64,000 bases of DNA from Neorhizobium galegae bv. officinalis (GCA_000985875.1 CCRI01000016.1:1-64000), one strand, 5' to 3'; shown: positions 1 through 8,099, numbered from the stretch's first letter. The notes: generated by a model from the sequence alone, not told the origin. A program made the numbers and translations.

Positions 1-37
1 AATGCGCCGTCACCGGCCTGCGAACCGGCCAAGGCGG

Positions 38-66
38 TTGCTAATTTTAATATTGCATTGTAAAAT
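38..66 (+). promoter_or_regulatory. Putative promoter of the cold-shock gene
   Basis: TTGCTA at 38-43 and TAAAAT at 61-66 are separated by 17 bases, close to a sigma-70 consensus. Transcription would begin near 73 and leave a leader of about 215 nt before the ATG at 288. Long structured leaders are typical of cspA-type genes. The promoter call is inferred from sequence only. Confidence 0.5.
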
Positions 67-287
67 CATGCCGTTGATTGAGAAAATCGGCATCACCGTT
101 GAGCTCCCGGAAAATTAAATCTCCGCGGCAGCATTGATTATCAACGGATAAAGCTTATATTGACGCTATCGAAAATTGCTTGCGACCTTTGTTCAAGGGC
201 CTGGTGCTCAGTCAGATTTCCTCTCAAATATCGATCAAAGCGGATGGAATACTGTCCGCAATCTCTAACGATTGAAAGGAAATCGTT

Positions 288-497
288 ATGAATACTGGCA
301 CCGTGAAGTGGTTCAATAGCACCAAGGGTTTCGGCTTCATTCAGCCTGATGACGGCGCGACGGACGTTTTCGTTCACGTTTCGGCTGTTGAACGTGCCGG
401 CATGTCTTCCCTGACAGAAGGCCAGAAGATCTCCTACGAGATCGTTCGCGACCGCAAGTCCGGCAAAAGCTCGGCCGACAACCTCCGGGCCGCATAA
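288..497 (+). CDS. cspA: Cold-shock domain protein, CspA family
   Basis: This 69-residue protein is one cold-shock (OB-fold) domain and has the usual family length. The RNP1-like motif KGFGFIQ is at about residues 13-19 and RNP2-like VFVHVSA at about 27-33; these bind single-stranded RNA and DNA. Such proteins act in the cytoplasm as RNA chaperones that melt secondary structure, often but not always after a temperature drop. AAGGAAA precedes the ATG. A long leader lies upstream and an intrinsic terminator follows at 561-590, so the gene is probably transcribed largely alone. Which of the several rhizobial csp paralogues this is cannot be told from the sequence. Confidence 0.93.
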   Translation: MNTGTVKWFNSTKGFGFIQPDDGATDVFVHVSAVERAGMSSLTEGQKISYEIVRDRKSGKSSADNLRAA

Positions 498-560
498 GGA
501 TGTCATTTGCCTCGGCTGACCACGGATGTACTGGCAGCGACGGCTTGAATGACGGGAAGA

Positions 561-590
561 GGTCGGGGTAACGCCCGGCCTTTTTGTTTT
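561..590 (+). terminator. Intrinsic terminator after cspA
   Basis: GGTCGGG (561-567) pairs with CCCGGCC (574-580), allowing one G-U pair, and is followed by TTTTTGTTTT. It separates cspA from the small gene at 624 and may act as a partial read-through attenuator. Confidence 0.75.
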
Positions 591-623
591 GCCCCGGCTT
601 TCGGCCGGTCCAAGGAGAACACG

Positions 624-911
624 ATGAGCGCAAATGTCTATGCCATAGGCGATAACATCGTCCTCAAGGCAGGCCTTACCCGGACCGCCACTGGCGACCG
701 GACATGCCGCGTCGTGGGCCTTTTGCCGGCAGCCGACCGCGGTGAAAACCAATATCGGGTACGTTTCGGCAGCGAGAATTTCGAGCGCCGGATCGTCGAA
801 AGCGATATCGACACTTCCGAGACCGCATCGTCCGCCAAGAAGGACGAGGCTTCCGCAGATGCTCCGAGCGGGCCTTGGCTGAAGCCGTCGAGCATTCGAA
901 TTGGCAAGTGA
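624..911 (+). CDS. Hypothetical protein of the cspA-rpsU module
   Basis: This 95-residue protein matches no family I can name with certainty. The start at 624 has AAGGAG 7-8 bases upstream; an in-frame start at 549 would lie before the terminator and lacks such a site. Residues 1-60 are mixed and could form a small beta domain (VYAIGDNIVLKAG, QYRVRFGSENFERR). The tail is rich in Ser, Ala and Asp and looks disordered. It sits between cspA and rpsU, and a role in RNA handling or stress is only guessed from that context. No signal peptide or membrane segment is visible. Confidence 0.75.
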   Translation: MSANVYAIGDNIVLKAGLTRTATGDRTCRVVGLLPAADRGENQYRVRFGSENFERRIVESDIDTSETASSAKKDEASADAPSGPWLKPSSIRIGK

Positions 912-962
912 TTCAACACTTCGATCGAACGCGGGATCTGCCCGCAATGGAAAGGATTTAGT

Positions 963-1205
963 TTGCAGGTTCTAGTCAGAGACAACAACGTCGAGCAGGC
1001 CCTCCGGGTGCTGAAGAAGAAGATGCAGCGCGAAGGCGTCTTCCGCGAGATGAAGGCGCGCAGCGCCTACGAGAAGCCCTCCGAAAAGCGGGTACGCGAA
1101 AAGGCTGAAGCCGTTCGCCGCTACCGCAAGCTGGCGCGCAAGAAGATGCAGCGCGAAGGCCTCCTGCCGGCGCCTAAGAAAGTGATCCGTCCGGCGCGCG
1201 GATAA
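963..1205 (+). CDS. rpsU: 30S ribosomal protein S21
   Basis: The 80-residue product matches alphaproteobacterial S21: it starts MQVLVRDNN, has the basic helix KKKMQREGVFREMK at about residues 18-31, and a very basic C-terminal half with RRYRKLARKK. S21 binds the small subunit near the anti-Shine-Dalgarno region and helps translation initiation. The start codon is TTG at 963, preceded by GGAAAGG; no in-frame ATG could replace it without losing the conserved N-terminus. It follows the 95-residue gene by 51 bp and precedes another small basic gene, so these probably form one transcript. Confidence 0.95.
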   Translation: MQVLVRDNNVEQALRVLKKKMQREGVFREMKARSAYEKPSEKRVREKAEAVRRYRKLARKKMQREGLLPAPKKVIRPARG

Positions 1206-1246
1206 CTTGTCAACCGCACGGACATCCCATCAGGAAGGAGGATAGT

Positions 1247-1468
1247 ATGGCCGCCACCAAGGACGAATTCTTCAATCCCATCAAGCTTTCCGCGCGCGAC
1301 AAAGCCGCTGCGACAGATCACACCGCGCGCTCGATCATCAGCGCGGAAGCGAGCCAGCGGGAAAAGAAAACCGAGAAATTGAGGCAGCTTCGTCTCGAAC
1401 GCGAAGCTGCGGAGCCTGCTCCGGCCCCTGCTCGAGCCAAGGGCCGCAAGGCCCCCGCCGATCACTGA
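1247..1468 (+). CDS. Small charged hypothetical protein downstream of rpsU
   Basis: This 73-residue protein is rich in Lys, Glu, Arg and Ala. The middle (about residues 25-57) is predicted by eye to be one long charged helix, and the tail is Pro/Ala-rich. GGAAGGAGG lies just upstream of the ATG. It is 41 bp after rpsU and is followed by a strong terminator, so it is the likely last gene of the transcript. Short helical proteins in this position are common in rhizobia, but I cannot assign a function. It has no signal peptide, membrane segment or Cys residues. Confidence 0.75.
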   Translation: MAATKDEFFNPIKLSARDKAAATDHTARSIISAEASQREKKTEKLRQLRLEREAAEPAPAPARAKGRKAPADH

Positions 1469-1473
1469 ATTTC

Positions 1474-1501
1474 AAAAAGCCCGGAATTTTCCGGGCTTTT
1501 T
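1474..1501. terminator. Bidirectional intrinsic terminator
   Basis: AAAAAGCCCGGAA and TTCCGGGCTTTTT form an almost perfect hairpin with A and T tracts on both sides. It can end the rpsU transcript on the plus strand and the MFS gene (stop at 1530) on the minus strand. Confidence 0.9.
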
Positions 1502-1529
1502 GCTGTGTGGCTCACAGTCCGGAACCTGC

Positions 1530-2744
1530 TCAGGCAGCCTGGAGCTGCGCCGGCTGGCGCGGCAGCGGCGGAAAGGCGAGAGCGATCGCCACGGCCCCAA
1601 GGCCGACCAGAGCGGAGCCGAAGAACAGCCAGTCGTAATTGGCGAAATGATCGAAGGCCCAGCCGCCGGCCAGGGGCCCGAAGGCCATGCCGATGCTCGA
1701 CAGCATGGTCGCGGCTCCGAACACCGTGCCCATGATCTTCGGCCCGAAATAGTCCCGCGCCAGCACCGCATAAAGCGGCATCACGCCGCCATAGGTACCG
1801 CCGAAGATCACCGCCAGCATGTAGAACTGGCTGAGATCGCTCGCCATCGTATAGGCCGCGATGACCGCCGCCTGGATCATCAGTCCACCGATCAGCACCG
1901 GCTTGACGCCCAGCCTGTCGGCCAGAAGCCCAAACAGGATGCGCCCGCCAAGGCCTGCCGCCCCTTCGACGCTGTAGATGCTGACGGCCGCCATCGGCGC
2001 CAGGCCGCAGAACATCGCATAGCTGACCATATGGAAGATCGGCCCGGAATGGGCCGCGCAGCAGGCGAAGAAGGTAAACCCGAGCACCAGGAATTGCGGC
2101 GAGCGGAACACAAGCGACAGCGGCATGCCGGCACCTTCGGCCTGAGCTTCAGACGCCATGCCGCCCGCGGCCGCAACGACCGGCGGATTGCGGACCAGGA
2201 AAGCCGTCGGCAGGAGCAGGATCCAGGCGCCGATGCCGATGAAGAGCATGGCCAGGCGCCAGTCGTCATAGGCGGTGATCAGCCAGCGGGCAAAGGGCGA
2301 GATGGTCATCGGCGCCATGCCCATGCCGGCGGATACCAGCGAGACCGCGAGGCTGCGATGCTCGTCGAACCAGGACATGGTGACGGCGATCATCGGTGCG
2401 AAGAAGGCGCTTGCGGCAAGCCCGATCAGGCAGCCATAGATCAGCTGGAAGGCAAGGAGGCTCTGCGCCTGACTGGCAAGCACCAGCGCCAGGCCGAGAA
2501 GTGCGGCTCCGATCAGCACGACGATGCGCGCCCCGAAACGGTCGCTTAGCGTGCCCCACATGAAGCCGCCGAGGCCCATGACGACGAAATTCAGCGTCAT
2601 CGCGCTCGAAATGCCGGCATGCGACCAGCCGGTCGCCCTGGCAATCGGCTCCAGAAAGATGGCCAGCGAAAACATCGTGCCGACGGCGACGCAGCCCATC
2701 AGGGCGCCGGCCGCGACGATGACCCAACGATAATTGCTGCTCAT
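1530..2744 (-). CDS. MFS transporter
   Basis: This 404-residue inner-membrane protein has about 12 hydrophobic segments and an MFS motif-A-like GTLSDRFG in the loop after the second segment (about residues 64-71). A central polar loop near residues 195-215 divides two six-helix halves. Such carriers exchange a solute against protons; the overall style resembles the oxalate/formate-antiporter-like or monocarboxylate group, but no substrate can be assigned. The start at 2744 is chosen because GGGGAG lies just before it; the frame continues upstream without a better site. The gene stands alone on the minus strand, with terminators on both sides. Confidence 0.88.
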   Translation of the reverse strand: MSSNYRWVIVAAGALMGCVAVGTMFSLAIFLEPIARATGWSHAGISSAMTLNFVVMGLGGFMWGTLSDRFGARIVVLIGAALLGLALVLASQAQSLLAFQLIYGCLIGLAASAFFAPMIAVTMSWFDEHRSLAVSLVSAGMGMAPMTISPFARWLITAYDDWRLAMLFIGIGAWILLLPTAFLVRNPPVVAAAGGMASEAQAEGAGMPLSLVFRSPQFLVLGFTFFACCAAHSGPIFHMVSYAMFCGLAPMAAVSIYSVEGAAGLGGRILFGLLADRLGVKPVLIGGLMIQAAVIAAYTMASDLSQFYMLAVIFGGTYGGVMPLYAVLARDYFGPKIMGTVFGAATMLSSIGMAFGPLAGGWAFDHFANYDWLFFGSALVGLGAVAIALAFPPLPRQPAQLQAA

Positions 2745-2890
2745 GTCTACTCCCCATATGTCACAGGTTCCGAGATCCGGACGGATCGCGCGACATCGCA
2801 ATGCCATCCTTGAACCCAGGACGTGCGAGGCCCCTCCCTGCCGACATACCAACCGATTTTTTTCGCAACCGGATTTCGGGATCATATAAC

Positions 2891-2918
2891 AAAAAGCGCC
2901 GCACGCGGCGGGGCTTTC
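2891..2918 (-). terminator. Intrinsic terminator of the small gene at 2944-3114
   Basis: Read on the minus strand, AAAGCCCCGCCGC faces GCGGCGCTTTTTG, giving a GC-rich hairpin followed by T5. It lies between the small gene and the MFS gene, so the two are separate units. Confidence 0.75.
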
Positions 2919-2943
2919 CAAATCTCTTGATCGTGGTGACGTT

Positions 2944-3114
2944 CTAGCTGCTGCCAGTGTTCGGACGGTTCTTGCCGACATTCGTGTTCGTCGATGCCGT
3001 CTTGCCGTCGGGGTTCTGGCCATAATAGGTGCCACCCAGGTGGCCACCGGAACTGGTGTTCTCGACCTGGCGTTCGGCGCGTTTTACGGCCTGTTCTACG
3101 TCACTCTTGCTCAT
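2944..3114 (-). CDS. Small hydrophilic hypothetical protein
   Basis: This 56-residue protein has a short charged helix at residues 1-18 and a Gly/Ser/Thr/Asn-rich, probably disordered remainder with no hydrophobic core. The start at 3114 is backed by GGAGGCA immediately upstream, and a terminator follows the stop. It is divergent from the TetR gene at 3304 across about 190 bp. It does not match any family I can name. The good translation signals and own terminator argue that it is expressed. Confidence 0.65.
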   Translation of the reverse strand: MSKSDVEQAVKRAERQVENTSSGGHLGGTYYGQNPDGKTASTNTNVGKNRPNTGSS

Positions 3115-3243
3115 GTCTGCCTCCAGCTTTGGGGTTGGTGACAGAGGTGTAACCACCCGGCAGGCCAAGTGTTCCCCGCTCATTGTCCGGATCGGCGCGA
3201 CAACCGACACCGAAGCTTCACGTGCCGCGAACAGGCTTTGCTC

Positions 3244-3284
3244 TTGACGAAACGCAAACATGCTTCTATTGGGGAACGATCGTT
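3244..3284 (+). promoter_or_regulatory. Putative TetR promoter and operator
   Basis: TTGACG at 3244-3249 resembles a -35 box. AACGATCGTT at 3275-3284 is a perfect 10-bp palindrome, extended by near-symmetric GG and TTCC flanks. It lies about 20 bp upstream of the TetR start and is the obvious candidate for autoregulation. Inference from position and symmetry. Confidence 0.5.
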
Positions 3285-3303
3285 TCCAAATTAAGCCGGC
3301 ATC

Positions 3304-3912
3304 ATGGATATCAACACCGCGACGCGCCCGCCGGGTCGCCCCCGCGAATTCGAGATCGAGGAAGCGCTCGACAAGGCGATCGTCGTCTTTTCCGAGAGGG
3401 GTTATCACGCGGCCTCGATATCGGAGCTGAAGGACGCCATGGGGCTCGCCGCCGGCAGCCTTTACAAGGCGTTCAAGGACAAGAGGGCGATCTTTCTCGC
3501 GAGCTTCGACCGCTACAAGCAGGTCCGTAACGCCCTTCTCGAACAGGAACTGGCCGAAGGCGAGAACGGCCGCGACAAGGTTTCCCGCATGCTGCGCTTC
3601 TATGCCGAGGCCTCGCATGGCGCAAGCGGCCGGCGCGGCTGCCTGGTCGTCGGAACGGCGATCGAGCTTGCCGTCTACGATGCCGAAGCCGCCGAACGGG
3701 TCGACCGCTCCATGGCCCGGACCGAAGCCATGATCGACGGGCTCATCCGCGAAGGCCAGGCGGATGGCTCCATTGCGCCGGCCATCGACCCGGTCACCAC
3801 CGCCCACGTCCTGCTCTCGGTCACCCAGGGCCTGAGGGTGCTGGGCAAGACCGGGCCGAACCGGGACCGTGCCTTTTCCGTGGTCGATACGGCCATGAAA
3901 CTTCTCGACTGA
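3304..3912 (+). CDS. TetR/AcrR family transcriptional regulator
   Basis: The 202-residue protein has an N-terminal TetR helix-turn-helix at about residues 37-57 (motif AAGSLYKAFKDK) and a divergent C-terminal ligand-binding region containing GRRGCLVVGTAIELA at about 112-126, a pattern seen in TetR proteins of the TetR_C_16-like group. It should repress by binding the palindrome at 3275-3284 and release on binding a small molecule. The MFS gene follows 34 bp downstream on the same strand, so regulator and efflux pump are probably one transcription unit induced by the pump's substrate. The inducer is unknown. Confidence 0.9.
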   Translation: MDINTATRPPGRPREFEIEEALDKAIVVFSERGYHAASISELKDAMGLAAGSLYKAFKDKRAIFLASFDRYKQVRNALLEQELAEGENGRDKVSRMLRFYAEASHGASGRRGCLVVGTAIELAVYDAEAAERVDRSMARTEAMIDGLIREGQADGSIAPAIDPVTTAHVLLSVTQGLRVLGKTGPNRDRAFSVVDTAMKLLD

Positions 3913-3946
3913 TTTTTATCCGATCCTTCCTCCCAAGGAGCTTCCC

Positions 3947-5161
3947 ATGACCACCAATAGCGCAACGATGGCCACGCCGGCGGCCACTTCCGGACTATCC
4001 GCCGCCATGACCTTCGTGATGGCCGCAGCCTGCGGGCTCATCGCCGCCAATCTCTATTATTCCCAGCCGCTGGCAGGTCCGATCGCCGCCTCGATCGGAC
4101 TGCCGGCGCATGCCACAGGCCTCATCGTCACGCTGACCCAGATCGGTTACGGCCTCGGCCTGCTGCTGGTCGTGCCGCTCGGCGACCTTCTCGAAAACCG
4201 CCGGCTGATTCTCACCATGATCGGCGTCGTCACCGTGGCGCTGCTCGGCGCCGGCCTGTCGACCGCGTCGGTGCCGTTCCTTGCCGCATCGCTCGCGATC
4301 GGCATCGGTTCCACCGCAGTCCAGATGATCGTGCCGTTCGCCGCCAGCCTGACCAACGACGCCAATCGCGGCCGGGTGGTCGGCAATGTCATGAGCGGGC
4401 TGATGATCGGCATCATGATGGCGCGGCCGGTCTCGAGCTTCATTGCCGAGTTCTCCTCCTGGCACATCGTCTTCTTCCTGTCGGCAGCTGTCATGGTCGT
4501 GCTCGGCTTCGTGCTCGCCGCCCGGCTGCCGAAACGCATGCCGCAGACGAAGCTCTCCTATTTCGCCCTGCTCGCATCGATGGGCAGCCTTTACGCCACC
4601 CAGCCGGTTCTGCGCCGCCGGGCATTCTACCAGGCCTGCCAGTTCGCCACTTTCAGCCTGTTCTGGACGGTGACGCCGCTGGTTCTCGCCGGCCCCGCCT
4701 TCCAGCTCAGCCAGGCCGGCATCGCGCTCTTTGCCCTTGCAGGTGTCGCGGGAGCCATCGCCTCGCCGATCGCCGGACGTCTTGCCGACCGGGATCTTGG
4801 CCGGCCCGCGACGATCTTCGGCATCGCCGCCGTCGCCGTCGCCTTCCTGATCACCCATATCGCACCGGAAGGCTCGACCATCGCGCTTGCGCTTCTGACG
4901 CTTGCCGCCATCCTGCTCGATTTCGGGGTGACGATGACGCTCGTGATCGGCCAGCGGTCGATCTACAATCTCGGCGCGGACCTGAGAAGCCGGCTGAACG
5001 GCCTCTACATGGCGACCTTCTTCTGTGGCGGCGCGATCGGTTCGGCCGTCGGCGCCTGGGCTTTTGCCGAAGGCGGCTGGCTGCTTGCCTCCTCGCTCGG
5101 CCTCGCCCTGCCGGTCATCGCCTTCCTCTATTTCCTGACGGAAAAGCGCGTCACGGCTTGA
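3947..5161 (+). CDS. MFS transporter controlled by adjacent TetR
   Basis: A 404-residue, 12-segment major facilitator protein. The N-terminal half carries NLYYSQPLAGPIA (about residues 35-47) and the motif-A loop GDLLENRR (79-86), typical of the YnfM/AraJ-like drug or sugar efflux group. The ATG at 3947 is preceded by AAGGAG. Co-transcription with the TetR gene points to export of a toxic or signalling compound. It acts in the inner membrane and is probably proton driven. Substrate cannot be read from the sequence. Confidence 0.9.
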   Translation: MTTNSATMATPAATSGLSAAMTFVMAAACGLIAANLYYSQPLAGPIAASIGLPAHATGLIVTLTQIGYGLGLLLVVPLGDLLENRRLILTMIGVVTVALLGAGLSTASVPFLAASLAIGIGSTAVQMIVPFAASLTNDANRGRVVGNVMSGLMIGIMMARPVSSFIAEFSSWHIVFFLSAAVMVVLGFVLAARLPKRMPQTKLSYFALLASMGSLYATQPVLRRRAFYQACQFATFSLFWTVTPLVLAGPAFQLSQAGIALFALAGVAGAIASPIAGRLADRDLGRPATIFGIAAVAVAFLITHIAPEGSTIALALLTLAAILLDFGVTMTLVIGQRSIYNLGADLRSRLNGLYMATFFCGGAIGSAVGAWAFAEGGWLLASSLGLALPVIAFLYFLTEKRVTA

Positions 5162-5174
5162 GGCGACAGGACAG

Positions 5175-5206
5175 GATCACGTTCGAGGACGACCTCGAAC
5201 GTGATC
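5175..5206 (+). repeat. Perfect 14-bp inverted repeat after the MFS gene
   Basis: GATCACGTTCGAGG (5175-5188) and CCTCGAACGTGATC (5193-5206) are exact inverted copies around the 4-base loop ACGA. It starts 13 bp after the MFS stop. There is no U tract, so it is either a transcript-stabilising hairpin, a factor-dependent terminator or a protein-binding site for the next gene. Confidence 0.85.
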
Positions 5207-5272
5207 GAGGTCGCCGAAAGGCCGCCGTGACGCCAAGAAAGAGCCGTCGTTTTTCAACAGGACGAGGCTCAC

Positions 5273-6358
5273 ATGCGATTGAAACTTTCCTTTCTTGTTC
5301 TTCTTCCCTTCATCGGTCCGTTGCTGGCCGGTACCGCCCTTGCCAGCGATATCCAGCCCGTCGGCACGCAGAAGATCAGCGTCGTCTCACCCACCCGCGA
5401 CCGCGCGCTGGCGGTGACTGTCTGGTATCCGTCGAAAGGTGACGGCCAGACCGCTTCCGCCGGCGAAAACCCGATATTTGAAAGCTCCACCGCTTCCCGA
5501 AACGCCACCATCGAAGTCGGCCGGTTCCCCCTCGTACTCGTTTCCCATGGTTCGGGCTCGCGAGCAGACGGCATGGGCTGGATCGCCATCGAACTGGCGA
5601 AAGCCGGCTTCATCGTTGCCGGCCCCAACCACCCCGGCACGACGAGCGGTGATTCCACGCCGGAGGCCACGCCCAAAATCTGGGAGCGGACACAGGATAT
5701 CTCGGAAGTCATCACCGCGCTCTCAGCCGATCCGCGCTTCAAGACTTCGGTGGACAAAACGCGCATCGGCGTGCTCGGTTTCTCGCTTGGCGGCAGCACG
5801 GCAATCGAGCTTGCCGGCGCCCGTGCCGATCTCGATGCCTACACGCATTATTGCCGGACCAATGCCGACATGATGGATTGCCGCTGGTTCCGCGGCGGGC
5901 GCGGTTTTGCCGGGGGCGAAGAGGTGGCGGTCGAACCGCTGAACCTCGACAGCGTCGACCGCAGCCGCTTCGAGCAGTCGAACCGAGATGCCCGGATTTC
6001 AGGTGCGGTGCTGGTTGATCCCGGCCTGGTCGAGGCTCTCAGGCCCAATAGTCTCGGCGCGATCGATATCCCGCTCGCCTTCATCAATCTGGGCAGCGCA
6101 GGTGAGATCCCGGCCGCCGTGCTTTCGGATGCGCTCGCCAAAAAGGCTCCGAAAGCAACTTACGCGCAGGTGAACGGCGCCAACCATTTCAGCTTCCTGC
6201 CCGTCTGCAAACCGGGCGCGGCCGAGTTCCTGAAATCCGTCGGAGAACCCGATCCGATCTGCGATGAAAACACCGGCCGGTCGCGGGCCGATACTCACCG
6301 GGAACTCACCGGCCTCATCGTTTCGGCTTTCGAGCGTAGCCTCAAATCCGGCCGCTGA
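5273..6358 (+). CDS. Secreted alpha/beta hydrolase, dienelactone hydrolase-like
   Basis: The 361-residue protein begins with a Sec signal peptide, probably cut after ALA at residue 24. The fold is alpha/beta hydrolase: SHG at 91-93 for the oxyanion side, the nucleophile elbow GFSLGG at 169-174 with Ser171, and a late NGANHFSF segment carrying the likely catalytic His. It resembles the platelet-activating-factor acetylhydrolase/dienelactone hydrolase-like periplasmic group. GAGG precedes the ATG. It would hydrolyse ester or lactone bonds in the periplasm; the substrate is unknown. It is 111 bp after the MFS gene and separated from it by the inverted repeat. Confidence 0.85.
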   Translation: MRLKLSFLVLLPFIGPLLAGTALASDIQPVGTQKISVVSPTRDRALAVTVWYPSKGDGQTASAGENPIFESSTASRNATIEVGRFPLVLVSHGSGSRADGMGWIAIELAKAGFIVAGPNHPGTTSGDSTPEATPKIWERTQDISEVITALSADPRFKTSVDKTRIGVLGFSLGGSTAIELAGARADLDAYTHYCRTNADMMDCRWFRGGRGFAGGEEVAVEPLNLDSVDRSRFEQSNRDARISGAVLVDPGLVEALRPNSLGAIDIPLAFINLGSAGEIPAAVLSDALAKKAPKATYAQVNGANHFSFLPVCKPGAAEFLKSVGEPDPICDENTGRSRADTHRELTGLIVSAFERSLKSGR

Positions 6359-6413
6359 GCGAAAAGCGCGATCTTCGGGTTTTCGTCGTTCAGCGGATTG
6401 GACAACAGCGAAG

Positions 6414-6439
6414 GGATCGGCCGGCCGAGCGGCCGATCC
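6414..6439. terminator. Possible bidirectional hairpin terminator
   Basis: GGATCGGCCG (6414-6423) and CGGCCGATCC (6430-6439) form a 10-bp stem with a 6-base loop between two convergent genes. A T tract is missing, so terminator activity is uncertain. Confidence 0.5.
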
Positions 6440-6453
6440 TGTTACAGACCTGC

Positions 6454-6843
6454 TTACTCGACCAGGTTGATTTCCTCGGTCTCGCCGCCTTCGCAGACGT
6501 AGCAGCAGTCTTCGCAGCTCTCTTTGTTGTTCGGGCCCGTGCCCCAATAGGTCTGCTTGTCGCCGGAGACCCAGGCTCCGTAGCAGATGTTCTCGCCCTG
6601 CTTGCAGGAGAGATGGATCTGCTTGGATTCGCCATCATCCAGATAGTAGACTTGGTTGCCGCCCGGCCAGACATGCTTGCGGTCCTGGCTGTAAAGTTCG
6701 ACCTCGACGGCATTCGGATGCTCGTTTCGCATCACGAAGCTCACGTCCGCGGACAGCGCCTGTCCGGCCGTGGAGCAGATTGTTGCAGTCAAAACCACCA
6801 GGGCTGCGCGGCGCATCGCCGGCAGCGAATTAAAAGTCAGCAT
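6454..6843 (-). CDS. Secreted cysteine-rich small protein
   Basis: This 129-residue protein starts with a cationic, hydrophobic signal peptide (about residues 1-32). The mature part is acidic and has six Cys, four of them crowded in a short stretch near the end (pattern C-x2-CC-x2-C) and two about 8 apart before it. The spacing suggests disulfides or a metal site in the periplasm. The start at 6843 is chosen because GGGGGA lies 5-6 bases upstream; an ATG 12 bases earlier has no ribosome site. I do not recognise the family. It is transcribed alone, convergent with the hydrolase gene. Confidence 0.75.
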   Translation of the reverse strand: MLTFNSLPAMRRAALVVLTATICSTAGQALSADVSFVMRNEHPNAVEVELYSQDRKHVWPGGNQVYYLDDGESKQIHLSCKQGENICYGAWVSGDKQTYWGTGPNNKESCEDCCYVCEGGETEEINLVE

Positions 6844-6950
6844 GAAGTCCCCCATGATAGCGCCTGATCAACGACGCCCGTTCATATGTCCTGATTTGCA
6901 AGAATAAATCGAGGTGGAGGGACCCGTGTTGCTGGATTTTTATTTCGCCC

Positions 6951-7472
6951 TCAAGCAACCCTTTTGTAGAACAGCGTGGTGGCGCAGAAACCGCCCTGCG
7001 GCCACAGGGCATAGTCCGGAATAACGCCGACCCGCTCCCAACCGAAGCGCGGATAAATCTTTTCCGCATCGCTGCCGGTCGCCGTGTCGAGCACCAGAAG
7101 CGTGCGGCCGCGCCGTGCGGCTTCCGCTTCCACGGCCTCCATCAGCTTGCGCGACAGGCCGAGCCCGCGGGCGGAGCGGTGCACGAGGAGCTTCATCAGA
7201 TCGCCGCGATGCGGCTGGTTCGGCTTCGAGGCAAGGCCCACCTGCACCGTGCCGACGACCTTGCCCTCCACTTCGGCCACCGCCAGGATGATGCCGCCTT
7301 TTTCGACCGCATCGGCAATCTCCTGCCAGTAGCCGACCGCGTCCTCCGGCCCGAAGGGCAGCATGAAGCCGAGCGAAGCCCCGCCGTTGACGCAGTCGGA
7401 CAGGGTCTCGGAGAGATCGCCGATCGCGGCGCGGGTTTCGCCGGCATTGAGGATGCGGATGGTGACGGTCAT
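6951..7472 (-). CDS. GNAT family N-acetyltransferase
   Basis: A 173-residue GNAT protein. The acetyl-CoA pyrophosphate loop is RSARGLGLS at about residues 99-107, preceded by the typical beta4 strand MKLLVH, and the C-terminal half has YPRFGWERVG. These cytosolic enzymes move acetyl from acetyl-CoA to an amine. The gene follows the XRE-cupin regulator by 31 bp on the same strand, so the two form an operon. Its acceptor is unknown; context with an MFS pump suggests modification of a toxic amine or an amino-acid derivative. Confidence 0.9.
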   Translation of the reverse strand: MTVTIRILNAGETRAAIGDLSETLSDCVNGGASLGFMLPFGPEDAVGYWQEIADAVEKGGIILAVAEVEGKVVGTVQVGLASKPNQPHRGDLMKLLVHRSARGLGLSRKLMEAVEAEAARRGRTLLVLDTATGSDAEKIYPRFGWERVGVIPDYALWPQGGFCATTLFYKRVA

Positions 7473-7503
7473 CTTGAAAAGGCTCCTGGCGTCTTGAAAG
7501 GGT

Positions 7504-8079
7504 TCAGCGGCCGCGGTCGAGAACGACGGCGTAACGGGCCGGCTGGTCGGATGGATTGTGGAAGTCGAAGGCGTCGCCGATATCCATGTAGAGGCAGTCG
7601 CCGGGATGCAGCCTATGGACGGTTTCGCCGATGATCATCTCCAGCACGCCCTCGAAGAGCCAGACATGCTGGGTCATCACCCGGCTTTCCTCGCGCGGCG
7701 GAAAGCTGACACGCGCATGGGCGGGGAAATCCACCTCAACGATATCGACCCTGCTCGGCGTGCCCGGCGGCGAAACCGAGCGGCGCAGATAACCCGTATG
7801 CGGATCGCGCCACAGCTTCTGCTCCGCCCTGCGGCTGAGCGGCGAGCTCTGTGGTTCGTCATCGGCGAAGAAGGCGGAGAGCGAGAGGCCCAGCGCTTCC
7901 GACAGCCTTGCCAGCAGCGCGGCGGTCGGGCTCGCCTCCCCCCGCTCCACCCGCGAAATCATCGCGCGGCTGACGCCGGAGCGGCTCGCCAGCTCGTCCA
8001 GCGTCAATTCGGCTCGGGCCCGCAGGCTCTTCAGCCGTTCGCTGATGGCGTTCTCGATGTCATGATCCGTCGTTTCCAT
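7504..8079 (-). CDS. XRE-family regulator with cupin sensor domain
   Basis: The 191-residue protein has an XRE helix-turn-helix at about residues 11-68 (LDELASRSGVSRAMISRVERG core) and a C-terminal cupin at about 110-188 that holds a small ligand or metal. This architecture is that of PuuR/SutR-like regulators of amine, amino-acid and efflux genes. The ATG at 8079 gives a compact regulator; further upstream in-frame starts run through the probable operator and lack a ribosome site. It is divergent from the MFS gene at 8255 and leads the GNAT gene, so it probably controls both by the palindrome at 8085-8099. Confidence 0.88.
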   Translation of the reverse strand: METTDHDIENAISERLKSLRARAELTLDELASRSGVSRAMISRVERGEASPTAALLARLSEALGLSLSAFFADDEPQSSPLSRRAEQKLWRDPHTGYLRRSVSPPGTPSRVDIVEVDFPAHARVSFPPREESRVMTQHVWLFEGVLEMIIGETVHRLHPGDCLYMDIGDAFDFHNPSDQPARYAVVLDRGR

Positions 8080-8084
8080 GATTT

Positions 8085-8099
8085 GAGAATTGCATTCTC
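8085..8099. promoter_or_regulatory. Putative operator of the XRE-cupin regulator
   Basis: GAGAAT-TGC-ATTCTC is a perfect 6-bp inverted repeat with a 3-base centre, five bases upstream of the regulator start and inside the divergent promoter region. XRE regulators commonly bind such sites and repress their own gene. Confidence 0.55.
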
